A stretch of DNA of 64,000 nucleotides from Entomortierella parvispora (taxonomy: Eukaryota; Mortierellomycota; Mortierellomycetes; Mortierellales; Mortierellaceae): NCBI GenBank assembly GCA_963573315.1, contig OY752141.1:1612001-1676000 (forward strand), given 5' to 3'. Positions 21,885-35,200 of this stretch are shown here, piece by piece. The position numbers and the translations under genes were made by a program. The notes under the pieces are model-generated. The model was not told the DNA's origin, searched no databases, and was given only the letters and a program-made list of their open reading frames with translations. Every line of letters starts with the position of its first letter. Positions within the stretch are counted from its first letter, which is position 1.

Positions 21885-24800
21885 ATGGCCGGTCTCTTCT
21901 CGTCCAAAAAATCAAAGAAGGAAAAGGAGGAAAAGGCAAAGAGTGCTGCTGCTGCTGCTGCCGCCGCCGCTGCTGCTGCGAATACCTCTTCAGGCGTCCC
22001 AGGGGCTCCCCAAGGGTCCATCGCATCCTCCACCTCGAATCTCCCTCCCAATGCAGCAAAGCCCGCGTCTTTCTCCGGTGCCCCACAAGGCCATGTCCAC
22101 GGCCAGAGTCCTACCATCCATATCCGCGAGATCCCCGGCAGCACCAACAACAGCATCACTAATACCATCGGCTCGACCACAGTCGCGTCCGACAATGGCG
22201 ACAAGGCTGCTCGCATGTACCATCTCCAACAGCAGCAATCGCTCAATCACCAGTATAGTCAGCAGCAGCAGCAGCAGCAGCAACAACAACAACAACTACA
22301 ACAACAACAGCCGGGCAGCAACATCGTCTCGGCCTCGTCCATCTCAACCCACAACTCAATCCTGTCGTCAAATGGGCCTTGGATCTCTGGCCAGGTCCTG
22401 TCTGCGAGTCCATTCCCGCGTTTCTCCCACACGGCATCCTATGTCCACACAGGCACCGACATTTACGTCTTTGGAGGCGTTGTCAAGGGATCTGCCCAAC
22501 GCGACATGCATGTGATTGACTCGCGTAAGTGGACATTGTCCTTGTAGTCGCTCTTTGTTATCCAACGCCATTGGCACCCCTTTATTCTTATTGTTACTGC
22601 TGCTGTCCTCGTAAGACACACAAAACAAGCATACGAACCTCCATCCCGTCTGACTCTCCAACGGTCGATTCATCTCGTGCCTCGGTGTGGGACAAAGTCA
22701 CCAGAAGAGAAGAAAAAAAAAAGAGGGGTTGCAGAAGGGCAATTAACCACAGATAGACAGACAGACAGACACCCATGTTACTACTGAGCCCATCCGGTCC
22801 ATTCTCCGAGTCCGAGGGCACAATGGTCGGTGTTTCTCCTGCCCAGCTTGCTAACGCGCCCCTCCTTGTCTGATCACGAATAGAATCACTACACTGTCAA
22901 GTCTTGCCTGTTGGCGGACCCGACTGTCCACCAGCCACGTCAGGACACACTGCTGTGACCCTTGGCCAGTATATCATGTGTAAGCGAACCGCCTAACCGT
23001 GCTCTCCTCTCCCTTGCATACAGGCATGCTCTCCTTATCTTTTGCTGAGACTAGCCATTGCAATTCGGCTGACCGACGACCTCTTCCTCCCCCTCCTTCA
23101 TAGACTTCGGTGGCAAGGACGCCAAAAACAAGTGCAGCGACGTGCTGTATGTGTTGCACTCTGCTCGCAAGGAATGGAACAGACCTCCTATTCTCGGTCT
23201 TTTGCCTGCACCCCGTCATTCTCACGCTGCCTGTGTCATTGGCACGACCATGTTCATCTTTGGTGGTCAATTCAACGGCTACTATCTCAACGACATTGCT
23301 TGTTTCGATATGAAGTCGTGTAAGATCTCTTGCTCATTTTTTTTCCTCGGCAACCCTGCCATAGCACTAACGAATCTTTTTCTACACCAATCCAGTGAAC
23401 ACCACGACGCCAAAATGGAATCGACTCGAGCCCGCATCAGAGCTACCACCTGCACGTGCTGGACACTGCGCGGCTGCTCATGATGGCAAGGTCTACATGT
23501 AAGTATCACTTTCAAAACAAGTTTTGAATGCAATTGAGTTTGAGCACATGGACAGCAACTTCTGGGCCGGAGTCTGTTACACATGTTGCACACGACTGAT
23601 ACTCTTTGTACTCTTTAGTTTTGGAGGAGCGGATGAACAGTTCTTCTACAACGATATTTGGTGCTACGACCCTCAGACCAATAAGTGGGAAGCCGTGCCA
23701 GCATTCGGAGTCTTGCCCACAAGTCGCCAGGGCCATGCTGCCAGTGTTGTCGACGACACCATGTACATCTATGGAGGCATTGATCATGAGGATCACTTTT
23801 TGGGAGACCTTTCAGCCTTCAAATTTTATGGTAAACCCCGTCAGTCGTGATGACCCAGCTTGTCACGCCTCCCATCTTGACTCCAACTCTAACATTCTCT
23901 GATTGTGCTTGTTTGTTCTCCGCAAAAAAAAAAAAAAGATCGCCGTTGGTTGACTTTTCCAGATACTCCGGATTCAGCTTCGCCAAGATCAGAGCACGCT
24001 ATGTGCAGCGTGGGCGAAAAGATTTATATTTTGGGTGGACAGCTGGAGCCGAATGCCGAAGACGATACAGGATCGGTCTACATTCTCGATACCAGTACGA
24101 CTGTGCTTCACTCTTTGACCTTGCCTATTTGCAAATGAACACCCCACTAAACATCTCGATCCTTTTGTTTCCTGTAGCCAAAATTAGGTACCATGAGCCC
24201 TCGTTGGTCGGATCACAAAAGTCTGGCCATGACAATGACACGACCTTGCGGTCCGAGGCCACGCCCTCACCTGATTCAAACCGCCAAATCCCTAATGACC
24301 ATCACCAACAAAAGCAATACCCACAGCCATCCTTCCAACAGCTTAATGACAACCATGATCAACAACAACAAAACCTCCAAGCACGGCAAACACTGCAACA
24401 GCTGCAACAACCACAACTACCACAACAGCAACAGCATAATCCTGGAAGATTTGGGGATGACCCTCAAATCGGAGCACAATCTCAAGGGCGGTTGAGTCTG
24501 GATGGACCTGATGCCCCATCAAGTGTTTCTCGTCGCAGGACATTGGGCAAACCCGCGGGCTATCCTGGACACGAGTTGGCGGAGCAACCTACCCGATCCA
24601 CTCAGTCGATTGATGAAACCCGTCGACCCACCCTGTCCGAGATGGCAGCCTCTTCTTCGTCTTCTGAATTTGACCAACAGCAGCAGCAGCAGGGAGGTAG
24701 TCGCCAGCGACACCCTTACAACAACAGTGCCTACCCTGGACTGGAAGAACGTCCCTTGAACCGATCCAGCAGCTCCAATCAACAGCAGCAACAGCAACAG

Positions 24801-27800
24801 CAACAGCAAGATGTGATCCGCCGTCGCTCGCTTTCTGAAAGCCGAAACCGGACTTCGTTCAACCCCCCACCTCGGGCATCTATTGATCAACAAAGACCGT
24901 CCTCGCAGCAATTCCAACAACAAGAGGCATCCTCTAATCAGGAAGGGTCTCAGTACAGCTCCAAGGATGCCGAGATCAGGGATCTGCGTCAGCGAGAACA
25001 GTGGCTCCTAGCTGAGGTGGCTATGTCCCGTAAGCGACACGGAGAACGTCCCGTGTCGATCAATGGTTCTTCAACAGGCCAAATCTTGAGGGAAGAGATG
25101 CAGGCGTTCGAGACGGATGCAGACCCCAACTCTGAAAAATATCGAATCATGCAGGTTCTGTTGGCGGTCAAAGCCGAGTTGGAGAAATCAAAAACCTCGA
25201 TCGTCACACAGGCTCAGTTGGCATCCAACAAACTCCGGGAGGCAGAAAGGGTTCGGACAGCTGCCCTCCAGGAGGCGGCGTATCTCAAGGCCAAGGTCTC
25301 GGCATTGCAATCGGGTGAGACTCAACTCTTGAACACAACGGAATCTGCGAGGGCCGTGGATCTTGAAAAGCGCTTGACCGTCGCCTTGAACCAGGTGGAC
25401 AGGTTGCAATCTCAGCTGTCCCAGAACGAATCTGTATTGGAGCGGGAGCGCCATGCTCGCGAGTCTGCTCAGAGTCGGGAACAGCAAGCTGCGTCTCGTG
25501 CAGAGGAGGCGCAACTGTCCCACTCACGGTCGCTGGCCGAGCTCACGGCCTTGCATGAACGTGCTTCCCAAGCCGAGGCCAACTTGAGGGAATGTGAAGC
25601 CAAGAACGCAGCCTCGGAGGCCGGTTTGTCCAGTTACCAACAGCAGTCTACGGCCCTGTTCTCTCAGATCTCTGCCCTCAAAACTACTGTCGATCACCAG
25701 AAAAAGTCATTGGAGAAGGCCAAGCACGCCTACTCTGTAGCGAGCGAGCGGGCAGAACATGCCGATCGACTCTGGACCCAGACCCGACAGGAGATGGACA
25801 CGACTCAACTCGAGATGGCGACCGTTCAGGCAAATCTGGATCGAGCACAACGTGAGTCTCAACATTGGAAATCCAAGGCGCAAGAGACGGATCTGTTGTG
25901 GCAAAAGGCCAAGTCTGAGAATGAGGCCATGCGGACACTTTTGGAGGAGGACATGAATGCCTCTTATTCACCCGGGGTCAACAGTCGTAAACATGACAGC
26001 ATTATGGCTATTACTTCGGCCTCTCGTGTCGCAGAGTTGGAGCATGAGCTCGGCACGCTCCGACATTTGCTCCGCGAATCCCAGGCTGCTGCTGCCCAGG
26101 CCAACAAGGATCTGGGCGAGATTATGGTCCGAATCTCTCAATTGGAGCAGACCTCTATGGCCGCCCGGACTGAGGCCGCAACGGCTCAGAGACAGTGGAC
26201 GGCTGCCGAGGACCGTGCTTCATCCCTTGAGGCTCAGTTGAGTAGTAAAGACGAGGCCCTGGAGGACATGGCCAAGGAGCAAGAGAATAATGAGGTTCAG
26301 CTCGGCCTCTTGCGTGGCGTCATGCGAGAGAACGGACTCTTGGCCGATGATTTGATCGTGGAGGCCTTGACACAAGGTGCGGATGGTTCGTCTGATCCCG
26401 CTTCTAGTGTCAGTGCCAGTTCTGGAGCCGTCACAATGACGGCCTTAAAAGCCAAGGTCCAGGAGACAGAGAAGCGTGCTCAAGAAGCAGAGGATCAACT
26501 GCAGGAACTGCAGGAGTTGAAGCAGCACCAGGAAGATCGGATCCATCAATTGGAGGCGGACTACCAGACTGCAGTGCACTACGTCCAAGGATCGGAGGGC
26601 ATGCTTCAGCGTTTGAGAGATGATTCTCAAGCGGCGACCCAAGAGCGGGACACCATCCAGACGCGTCTTTTGGAACTCGAATCTGCACATGCGCTCTGTG
26701 AGGACCGGCAGCGGTCTGCAGGCGAGACTGCCGCAGCGACGGCAACGGCGCAATTGGAGGAAGAGGTGACAGATTTGCACCGTCAGTTGAACGACTCCAT
26801 GGGAAGAAACATGGAGTTGGAACAAAAGCTGGAGGTCGTGAGCCGAGCCTTGGAGGAATCCGAGGCATCTGCGGAATCGACATTGGCCGAGTTCAAGACC
26901 TTGAAGGCCAAACATCATGAGCACAAGAAGCAAGGTGCGGCCGCGCAAGAGAACCATCAAGCTCAATTGGAGAGTTTCGAGGCCATCTTGGGCGAGACCA
27001 AGGAGTCGTTGGCGGAGACCCGAAGCGCTTTGGAGGCTGCCCAACAGGAATTGGAAGTGACTCGGGGCTTGAACCAAACGACAAAGTTGGAGCTGGAGCA
27101 GACTTTGGAGTTGGTGAAGAGTAAAGAGTTGGCTTTGGCCGAGGCAGCCTCCGCGGTGAAGGAGGCCGAGGACAAGGCTTTGAAGGCCGAGACTTTGGCA
27201 GCAGAGAGCTTAAAGGACGGGGTAGTGCAGGAAGTGGAAGAACAGGAGCGTCGTCGGGTGGCAACTTTGGCGGCCCATCAGGAGGAGTTGGAGCTCGTGA
27301 TTGAGAACGCGAACAAGACGATCCAGTCCCTTCAAGCGGACAATGAGGACTTGAAGGAGCAGTTGAACGCGTCCGAGAAAAAGATTTCAATCTTGTTGGA
27401 TAATTTCCAAGGACCGGATTCGGTGCGGAACAGCATGGCTAGTCTTCCAGATGATTTGATTGCACGACTCATGGAGACCCAATCCTCCTTGCCAGGTGCG
27501 CAGCAGGCTCTGCCAAGGGGTACTCATTTGACGCCTTATTCAAGGGGTTCGCATTTGACGGATCGGTCGTCTGCGGATTCCTTGGCGAATGAATTGGAGC
27601 TGCTGAGGGCCAACAACTGGGGGCATGGACAGTTGAGTGGTTCGACGGGATATGGTCCCCGTCATCATTTGACCCAATCGTCCTCTTCCTCGTCGTCGTC
27701 ACCTGCTCCCGCGGGAAGTCCCAAAGTGTATGCAGTGTCCATGAACGCTCCCTCCACTGTCGATAATAATGTTGGAGCCGCACCTGTCTTGGACTCGACC

Positions 27801-28010
27801 TCCGAAAGCAATAGCGGGGCCATTGTCGGAGCGGCTGGATCTGCAGGAACGAATGTAGAATCCCTGTCGACCTCCGCGTCATCCTTATTGCCTGGAGGAG
27901 AATCAAACGCGTCTGTCAACTCGTCCAACATGACGTCAGCACAGAAACTGGAGGAGTATGAGCGGATGATGGCAGATATGGCCAATGCCCGTCGGCAATA
28001 CGAGGAATAG
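21885..28010 (+). CDS. Kelch-repeat plus long coiled-coil polarity protein (Tea1/Kel1-like)
   Basis: Seven exons: 21885-22524, 22884-22979, 23104-23319, 23396-23498, 23619-23830, 23939-24094, 24178-28010; 1751 residues. The N-terminus has a Lys-rich stretch, a poly-Ala run and a poly-Gln run (about residues 127-145). Six kelch blades span about 165-480 (FSHTASYVHTGTDIYVFGG, SGHTAVTLGQYI, SHAACVIGTTMFIFGG, AGHCAAAHDGKVYIFGG, QGHAASVVDDTMYIYGG, EHAMCSVGEKIYILGG). A Gln/Ser-rich linker follows, then about 800 residues of coiled coil (roughly 650-1480) and a Ser-rich end with a terminal short coiled segment. This domain order matches Tea1 of fission yeast and Kel1/Kel2 of budding yeast, cell-end markers for polarised growth and fusion. 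Every intron closes in phase and five of the six interrupt the propeller. Confidence 0.93.
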
Positions 28011-28568
28011 AGAGATATTTTAGTTTCTTGCCCAGAGCAAGCAGACAAAAAAAAAGAATACCATTTAGAGAAAAGAGGAAGGACGTGTGAAAACAAGGAT
28101 GGGATGAACGTCTTCCGTTTGTTTTTTTTTTTTTTTTTTTCTTCTTTTGAATATTAAAAAAGTTCTTATTTGTTAGCCATGTGAAGTGGATGAAGTGGGT
28201 GAAGGACCAAGAAAACCATGAAGAACAGCCCTGGCACAGCCGATGTTTAAACTGCTCCAACGAACACACGCCCTTCTTGCATCGCCCAATACGATTCATC
28301 ACTTGCCCTGAGCTCTCAAGAAGAGCAGTCAGAGCTCTTCCCACTCGCCGAGGTCGACTCCCACCCCATGCGGGATATGCCCATCCGCCTTGCTCATCCT
28401 CTTGTGCGATGACCTTGTCCCACCATTGCAATTGACCTTCTGTCCTCCCCCTCCCCCTCCCCACTCTTCTTTTCATATCTGTCTTTTGTTTCTTTTCTTA
28501 AGCTTATACTCCCTCCTTGCCGTCTTTCCCTCACACCAACAGCAGCAAGTTAAACCGCTGCATCGGCC
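28011..28568. other. Intergenic region between two kelch genes
   Basis: Contains a T-run at about 28122-28140 and CT-rich sequence before the next start. In frame with the next gene a TAA lies 12 bases before its ATG, so no upstream extension is possible without an intron. Confidence 0.55.
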
Positions 28569-30978
28569 ATGATTGTTATAGAATCAACATCAACAATACC
28601 AGCAACAGCAACAGCAGCGGCCGCAGTAGCAACAACAATAACGACGACGACGGCGGCGGCGGCGGTCGCTCAACCAACATCAGCACCCAGTGCAGTCACT
28701 GATTTCCAATGGGCGATTCTTGCTGGCAAGGCACTCTTTATCCAAGGCGGAAGCACCAGCTTCATGAGCACTGCTACTACTAGTGTCGCCGAGTTTCATT
28801 CTCTGGATCTGACAAAACCTTGGACAGACTCCTACCCGTCGTGGACATCCTTACCGATGGGTCCCCCCGCCTCGGCGAACCAATCTCTGCTGATCAGTAC
28901 CAAGAACAACTCGGTCATCGTCTGGGATACAACCCTGGGCATCACCCGCTACGATCTCGACACGGGCGCATGGGGTCCCCAAACCCCAGTTCCTTACAGT
29001 GTCAATTCTCACCCAGGGGTCCAGCCTGTGTTGCAACCGGGGACGGATATGATGTTTGCGGTGACAGGGTTCATTGATACTTTCACGAACGCCTTGTTTG
29101 CCATGCTCGGCTACAACTTCCGTTCTCAACTTGTGACCCAGATCCCGATGGGCCAAGACCCCGATACGATCCCCCCTCATTATTTTTACGCTTCCGTTTG
29201 GTCCACGGTCCGGAATTCCATGTTGGTCCATGGAGGGGTCCTGGCCACCACCACGGGGTTGGGAGACACGGTGGGGTATTTTCACGAGTACTTCCCCGAG
29301 AACAGTGCCTGGACAGATCTGCGGCCGTTGATGAAGGATTCAGGCGGGGTTGTTGGAGAAGGGATCGGGCCGGGGCGGAGGCATGGTCATTGCATGGTGG
29401 AGGCCTATAATGGAACGAAGATCGTCGTCTTTGGAGGGTATACAAGCTCTGGCAGGAATGAGACTACAGGCGCCATTTATTTGTTGGATGTCGCTACCCT
29501 GACATGGACGGCGGGAACGAACGCAAGCACTGCATTACAACGAGGATCAATGGCCTGTGCTTGCTCTGGGGACAGCTTTGTTGCTTGGGGAGGTAACAGA
29601 TCCAAATATCCGTTTTTGCGCTTTACATTCTCTTTTTTGGCTTTGTTTTTTGACGTTTTTTGACGTTTTTTTTTTTTTTTTAGGAGACAACAATGAGCAG
29701 GTCGTGTCGAACACGCCCATCGTCTATAACATGCGAACAAATCAATGGGTCCATCAATTTGACCCTACAATTGGAGGAATCCCTACCTTTGCACAGGACC
29801 CGCGCGTTTCGCCATCTCCCAGTAGTTCAGGAACAGGATCGTCGAATCACACTGGGGTTATAGGAGGGACAGTCGCGGCTGTTGTTATCGTCTTGGCTTT
29901 CGCAGCGTGGGTTTTGCAGTGTCGCCGTCGTGGTCGTCGTCAACCATCATTACAAACACAGACAAAAGCGCAACAACACGAACTGGATCCAGAGATCCTT
30001 GACGGGACTGGATATCAGACGGATGGCGAACTGTCACCAACTCTGCCCTCACCCCTCTCATCGTCCCCTCCGGCCACCACACCATTAGTTCTACCCTTAT
30101 TAATACCTTCTTTGCCAATGCTGGAAGATATGGAGGAGGTTATCGGAATGGAACACAGATCGTCCCTGTCATCACCAGAGAGCGGAAACCAAGGTCGTCC
30201 TGAAGACCAACAGCCACTGGGGGAGAGACTAGAGCTAAAAGATGGTCAAGATTCGATTGAGGAAGCCAATGAAGACAAGGGCAGTGTCAAGAACGACGAC
30301 GATGAGGATGTACCTGCAGCGTATCATCAAAATCCATTCAGTAACTCGCCGCAGTATATGGACTCAGCTCCTCCTCGCTCCTCATCCTCCAGCATAGACG
30401 GTACCACCATAGGAGTAGAATCCACGGCACATAGTCTGGAAAGAGGAGGGCTTCGAGGATCTCTCCGAAATCCTCAATGGCCATCTGACGGCAAACGACC
30501 TTCCTCCGTGACGTTTCCTGACCTTGACCCATTGACATCAGATCCACATACAATGGTAGATCATGAAACTACCAGAGATGAACCAGGATTAGGAGAAGGC
30601 ACAGATATGAACTCGGAGGTTGACACAGCTGTGGAGGACGATGCCGGCACTGTTGTCGTGGTGATAGATCGTCGAGACACGATCCGGAATCCCCAGTGGC
30701 GAGCCGCAGGGGACTATCGAACTTCAGTCACGTTTCGACCTCCGACGCCGCCTTTGCACAGCCCAGAAATCCACCGGAGAGACCTTGGAATGGGGCTAGA
30801 AGGGAAAGAAGGGGATGAACAACGGATTCAGATAGACAAAGGAGAAGCGGATCCCCAGAAGTCGTCGTTTCTGGCGTTTGAATTGCTGATGGAACGGTCG
30901 AGACTAGAGAGAGAGTTGAAGAATGTCCAGGAGAAGCTGTGGCGGCACCATATACCCGCATCGACGACACCTAAATAG
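28569..30978 (+). CDS. Transmembrane kelch-repeat protein with reduced intron number (dispersed copy)
   Basis: Two exons, 28569-29592 and 29684-30978, giving 772 residues. Kelch repeats run from about residue 45 to 345 (LFIQGG, MLVHGG, IVVFGG, FVAWGG), followed by NMRTNQWVHQFDP, a Ser/Gly stalk, a transmembrane helix near 399-420 (AAVVIVLAFAAWVL) and a basic CRRRGRR anchor. The acidic tail holds a repeated RNPQW...SVTFP block and ends in a short coiled coil (ERSRLERELKNVQEKL). The first 40 residues are Ala/Thr repeats from CAA/ACG-type trinucleotides and lack a good Leu-rich signal peptide. The only intron matches the last intron of the kelch genes at 1736 and 5137 in position and phase. Whether it is still secreted is uncertain; an unseen 5' exon is possible. 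Confidence 0.85.
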
Positions 30979-32295
30979 TCGAAGCATGTGAATAACAAAG
31001 CGCGAGAAGGAAGAACAGCGTTGTGTGACTGGAAGCTCTCGGCAGCAAGTTTTGCACTTCAGCTGACGAGGTGGCTGGGTTCAGAGCTTCGTGTGACTGG
31101 ACACAGGATTGGTGGCGTTTCTCCTTGCAGGCAAAGTCGCAAGGGGGCTGGTCGATCCCAATCCGATGCGATCGGCCGGTTGTGGTTGCTTGGGCTGCCC
31201 ATTGTTCTTGTCCATCCATTCGGCAGGCAACGGCGCATCGTTGGTCATGCCGTCTTCATGCCTGTGTGCGGTAAAAAGCTGTTTCTATTCCTGACGCCAG
31301 TCAACCACTCTAGAAAGACCAGACCTCCTTGTTGGCCGCTGGGCACGCTTACCTGCCTTCCAACTCCTCCTCCTCCTCTCCTTCACGTAGTCTGCCCCCT
31401 TGTCACCTTTGCCTCCTGTTCTTTTCAACCAGCCTGACCGCTCCCTTGCCCAAAATTCATTTTTGTCTTGACACTTGACACGCTTGGGCCAGTCATTGCC
31501 CTCCTCTCTTTCTCCTCTCCTCGAAAAGGACTAGGACCGACAGCTCATCCCTCGGTGTTCCATGTGTGCATGCATTGCATAGAGTCGACCCGACCGTGCG
31601 TTTGCTGTTTGCTGTTTTTCTGTTTTTCCTTGTTGATGACACTGACTTTGCCTGTGGCGGTGATTGCTGCGATCAAGCAAAGACTGTGGGTGAATGCCAT
31701 ATGTTCCTGTTTCCTGTTTCCATGCACATCCTGCAATTCTCTCTCTCTCTTTTTTTTTTTTTCTTTCTCCTCCCTTTCTCTCTTCTCCCATTTTGTCAAT
31801 GAGTCGTCAAAAAAAAAATAGACGACTGCACTGACTGACCGACTGACTGAACAAATACAAACACGACTCTTTTCCCCCTACCTTTGCCTTTCCGCCCCTT
31901 TCCTGCGCCTGCTCCCCTTCGCCACAACTTTTTTATCTCTCGCCTCTGAGTCGCGTTGTTCCAAACTTGGCGATTTTTTATTTCCCAAGACACCCTCGCG
32001 CCACTCTTCTTTCGTCCTCATCTGCCAATCCCTACCCTGGAGTAAACCCTGCACGACAGTGGCACGCTCCCTTCCCTTTAATTCAAAGACCAGACCAACA
32101 ACAGACAGACGAACACCATCTCTTTCCTTTTCCTGCCGCTGTCCTTTATTCTCATCCAGTCCAACCTTTAAAAACTGGGTCAACGGACCTGGAGCTGCCC
32201 TTCTCTCCAACTCTCCCTTTCAGCCTGAAAAAGAAAGAAAAAAGAAAGCAGGAAAACAAAAGCAGGAAAAAAAAAATAGAAAAGAGAGGACCACC
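30979..32295. other. Intergenic region upstream of the cyclase gene
   Basis: About 1.3 kb with no supported gene. Sequence is mostly pyrimidine-rich, with short A and T runs (31807-31815, 31749-31762). Confidence 0.5.
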
Positions 32296-35200
32296 ATGGC
32301 GACGACACCTTCCATCAACATTGCGCCGTACATGTCGAAGCAAGTGATCCAACTATAGCAGCATTGCCATTGCTTTTTTCGAATGGAAGGAGAAAAATGT
32401 CCATTCCACTAACAGTTCGCTCGGGGGTTGCTTTTGGTTGTTGTTGGAAATAGGTTTGTGCGCAGCCTGCATGTAGCAGAGGAAGAAGGGAATCTGGAAA
32501 TGCCGTTCATGTACACACAGTTTGGCGCAGTGCTGATGGTTGATATTGTGGGATTCAGCCAGGTAAGGAAGGAAAGAAGGGCAGGAAGGCAGGGTGCATG
32601 AATGGGATGCTTGCAGGCATGCGTGCGTGCATGCGTGCATGGAATGGGGGAGGGGGGAAAAGCGCGCAAAAAAAAGACCGAACAAACTCAAACGCAGGAG
32701 CCTCGACCAATAATGGAACGCACGGGCGAGAGTCGGGATGTCTGTGCGCATGCACGCATTCACACATTCACGAACACACAGAAGGAGAGGAGAATGGGTG
32801 CATGGGCATGGGGGCGATGTTGCTGTTGCTTTTGTGTTGTCTTTCTCATCTCTTTTTCCTCCTTCTTTAATGCTCGCCATGCTTGCTCTGCTCTCATGTC
32901 CTGGGGCTGGCCATCATCCCTAGATGACCACCATCGCATCCTCCAAGGGCGACTTTGGAGCAGAGATGCTCTCGTCCCAGATCGGCGCCTATTTTGACCT
33001 TGCTATTCGCATCATCGAGTACCATGGAGGTGATGTTGTAAAGGTAAGAAGCATACAACGCGGCTACCCATCTTTCCATCTATCCATCTCCTTCTCTTTT
33101 GCTTTGCTTACTATGTTTTCTATTCTTTAACAAACCAGTTTCTAGGAGATGCCCTACTTGTGGTCTTCCAGCCAGATCCCGATCTCGAAAATCATCCTAG
33201 GACAGAATCCTCCTCACCAACATCTACCAGCGCCTTCGACTCGCCTACAACAGACGAACCTGCCACAGCTAGTCGTCGTGACAGAGTGATAGTACGCAAG
33301 GCCGTGGACTGCGGACTGGAACTCTTAGCCCGTCTTTCCAACTACCGAATATTTCTTTCAGAAAAGGACTATGCCAGGAAGCTATCTGGACCTAACCAAC
33401 CCAACCAGGATGACCCTTCGGCGGTGGTCTGCAGTAGCCCTCTCGAAGAAGGAAATAGCTTTAATCTAACCACACTGAACACCAGCCAAAGTGGAAACAG
33501 CAATTCACAGTGGAACTCGTTCAATAACGGATCAGTTAGTGGCCCCAATGGTAGCGCAGGCGCTGCTTCGTTCCTCCATGTTCCTGTTGCTCGACCCAAC
33601 ACTAATAGTCAGAACGGGAGCGGGTCCAGCTCTCGTCGATCCTCTGTTCCCAGCAATGCAGTCTCACCTACAACGCCTACCATGCCGCAGAAGTTCGCCT
33701 CTAGCAATAATCTGGATACTACAGCGAATGGAGGGAGCAGCAGCGCAGGACTTGGAGCCAATGGAGGAGCCAGTGGAGGTCTTTGGAAGCGCGACGAGCT
33801 ATTGTCTAGCAGACCTGAGTCAACAACATCCAAAAAGAAGGTCGGCAGTTTTTTCACCAGTGCTAGAAACCTGTTTACGCATTCCACGTTCAGTGACCGG
33901 AACGCTGTGCCTTCCGAGGACTTCTCCGATGAGTCTCATGAGCTCCAATTACATATGGCACTAACGGCTGGACCGATAGGTAAAAACTTTTTTATTTCAT
34001 CATCCGCCTCTCGAAAATGCGACTCTTTTATACCATACTTTGTCTAACACTGCTAACATCCACTCTCTGTCCAAACTCTACATTATGCTCAGCAAATATC
34101 ATCATTGGCGACATTGGAGGCGAAAATGGATTGGATAACCTGTTGATGCAAAATACAGGTCGACTTGAGTACGCGATCTGTGGAGAACAAATGTCAATGA
34201 TCGAGGATGCTCTCAGCATGGCTCGTGCTGGGGAGCTGACTGTTACAGGTCCTGCATGGGCGTTTATCAACTCTGAATCATACCCGTTTGAACCTCGGCG
34301 ACAATGTTATATCCTCAAGAGTATCAACAACAACTTGAATATCGATCCTTTGTTGAGAAAGATCAGGAACGACAAACTCTTTAATACCTCTGTGGAGAGC
34401 AACCCTCACTACTACAAGTAAGCCCATCTAGACACTGGGAGGAGACTCGTGTATGCCACGATTTTCTTACAATAATTACTTTGTGTCCCTATTGTTTAGA
34501 TATATCAACAAGTCTGCTATTCACCGTCTTATTCTTAATCCTGACAACAACTTCCCTGCCCAATTCAGGACTGTGACAATTCTATTCGTAAGCCTGGGGG
34601 ATATTAAGCCTTGGACGCCAGAGGGACTCGCCATCTGCCAGAAAGCCATCTTTCAGGTTCACAAGGTGACCTCTGAATACGAAGGCAAGTCTGTCTTTTC
34701 AACGCTGTTCCGTTGTTCTGATAGTATCAATAACAAACCAGTGTCTGTCTTTTATTTTATTTTATTTTCCTATCAATCAACAGGGTTTATTCAGCAATTC
34801 GCAGTGGATGACAAAGGAGCGACGTTACTCTGTGCCTTTGGCCTCCCATATCCAAGGTCTCATGAGCGAGAAGCAGTTTTTGCTGCAAAATCTGCATGGA
34901 TGATTCGACGTCGACTGTTAAGCGTGGGCATCGAGGGCTTTAAAATCTCACTGGCAACAGGAGTTATCTTTACGAGTATGATTGGAAACGAGTTCAGACG
35001 TGACCCTGCAATTGTAGGAGACACAATCGTGATTGCAGTTCGGATCCTCAAATTTGAACACGCAACAGAGTCTGTTGTGTGCGACGATGCAACGAAGGAA
35101 GCATGCACTTGGGACCACGATGGACTATGTGAATTCGAGGACATGGGCGAGTTCTTTGTCAAGGGCAAGATGCATCCCATCCGGATATGGCGCTTGATTC

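Noticed and set aside
34685-34783. Treating this stretch as coding
   Set aside because: The 33-residue insert (Phe/Ser-rich) breaks a conserved cyclase block, and the ends are a classic GCAAGT donor and a pyrimidine-rich acceptor.
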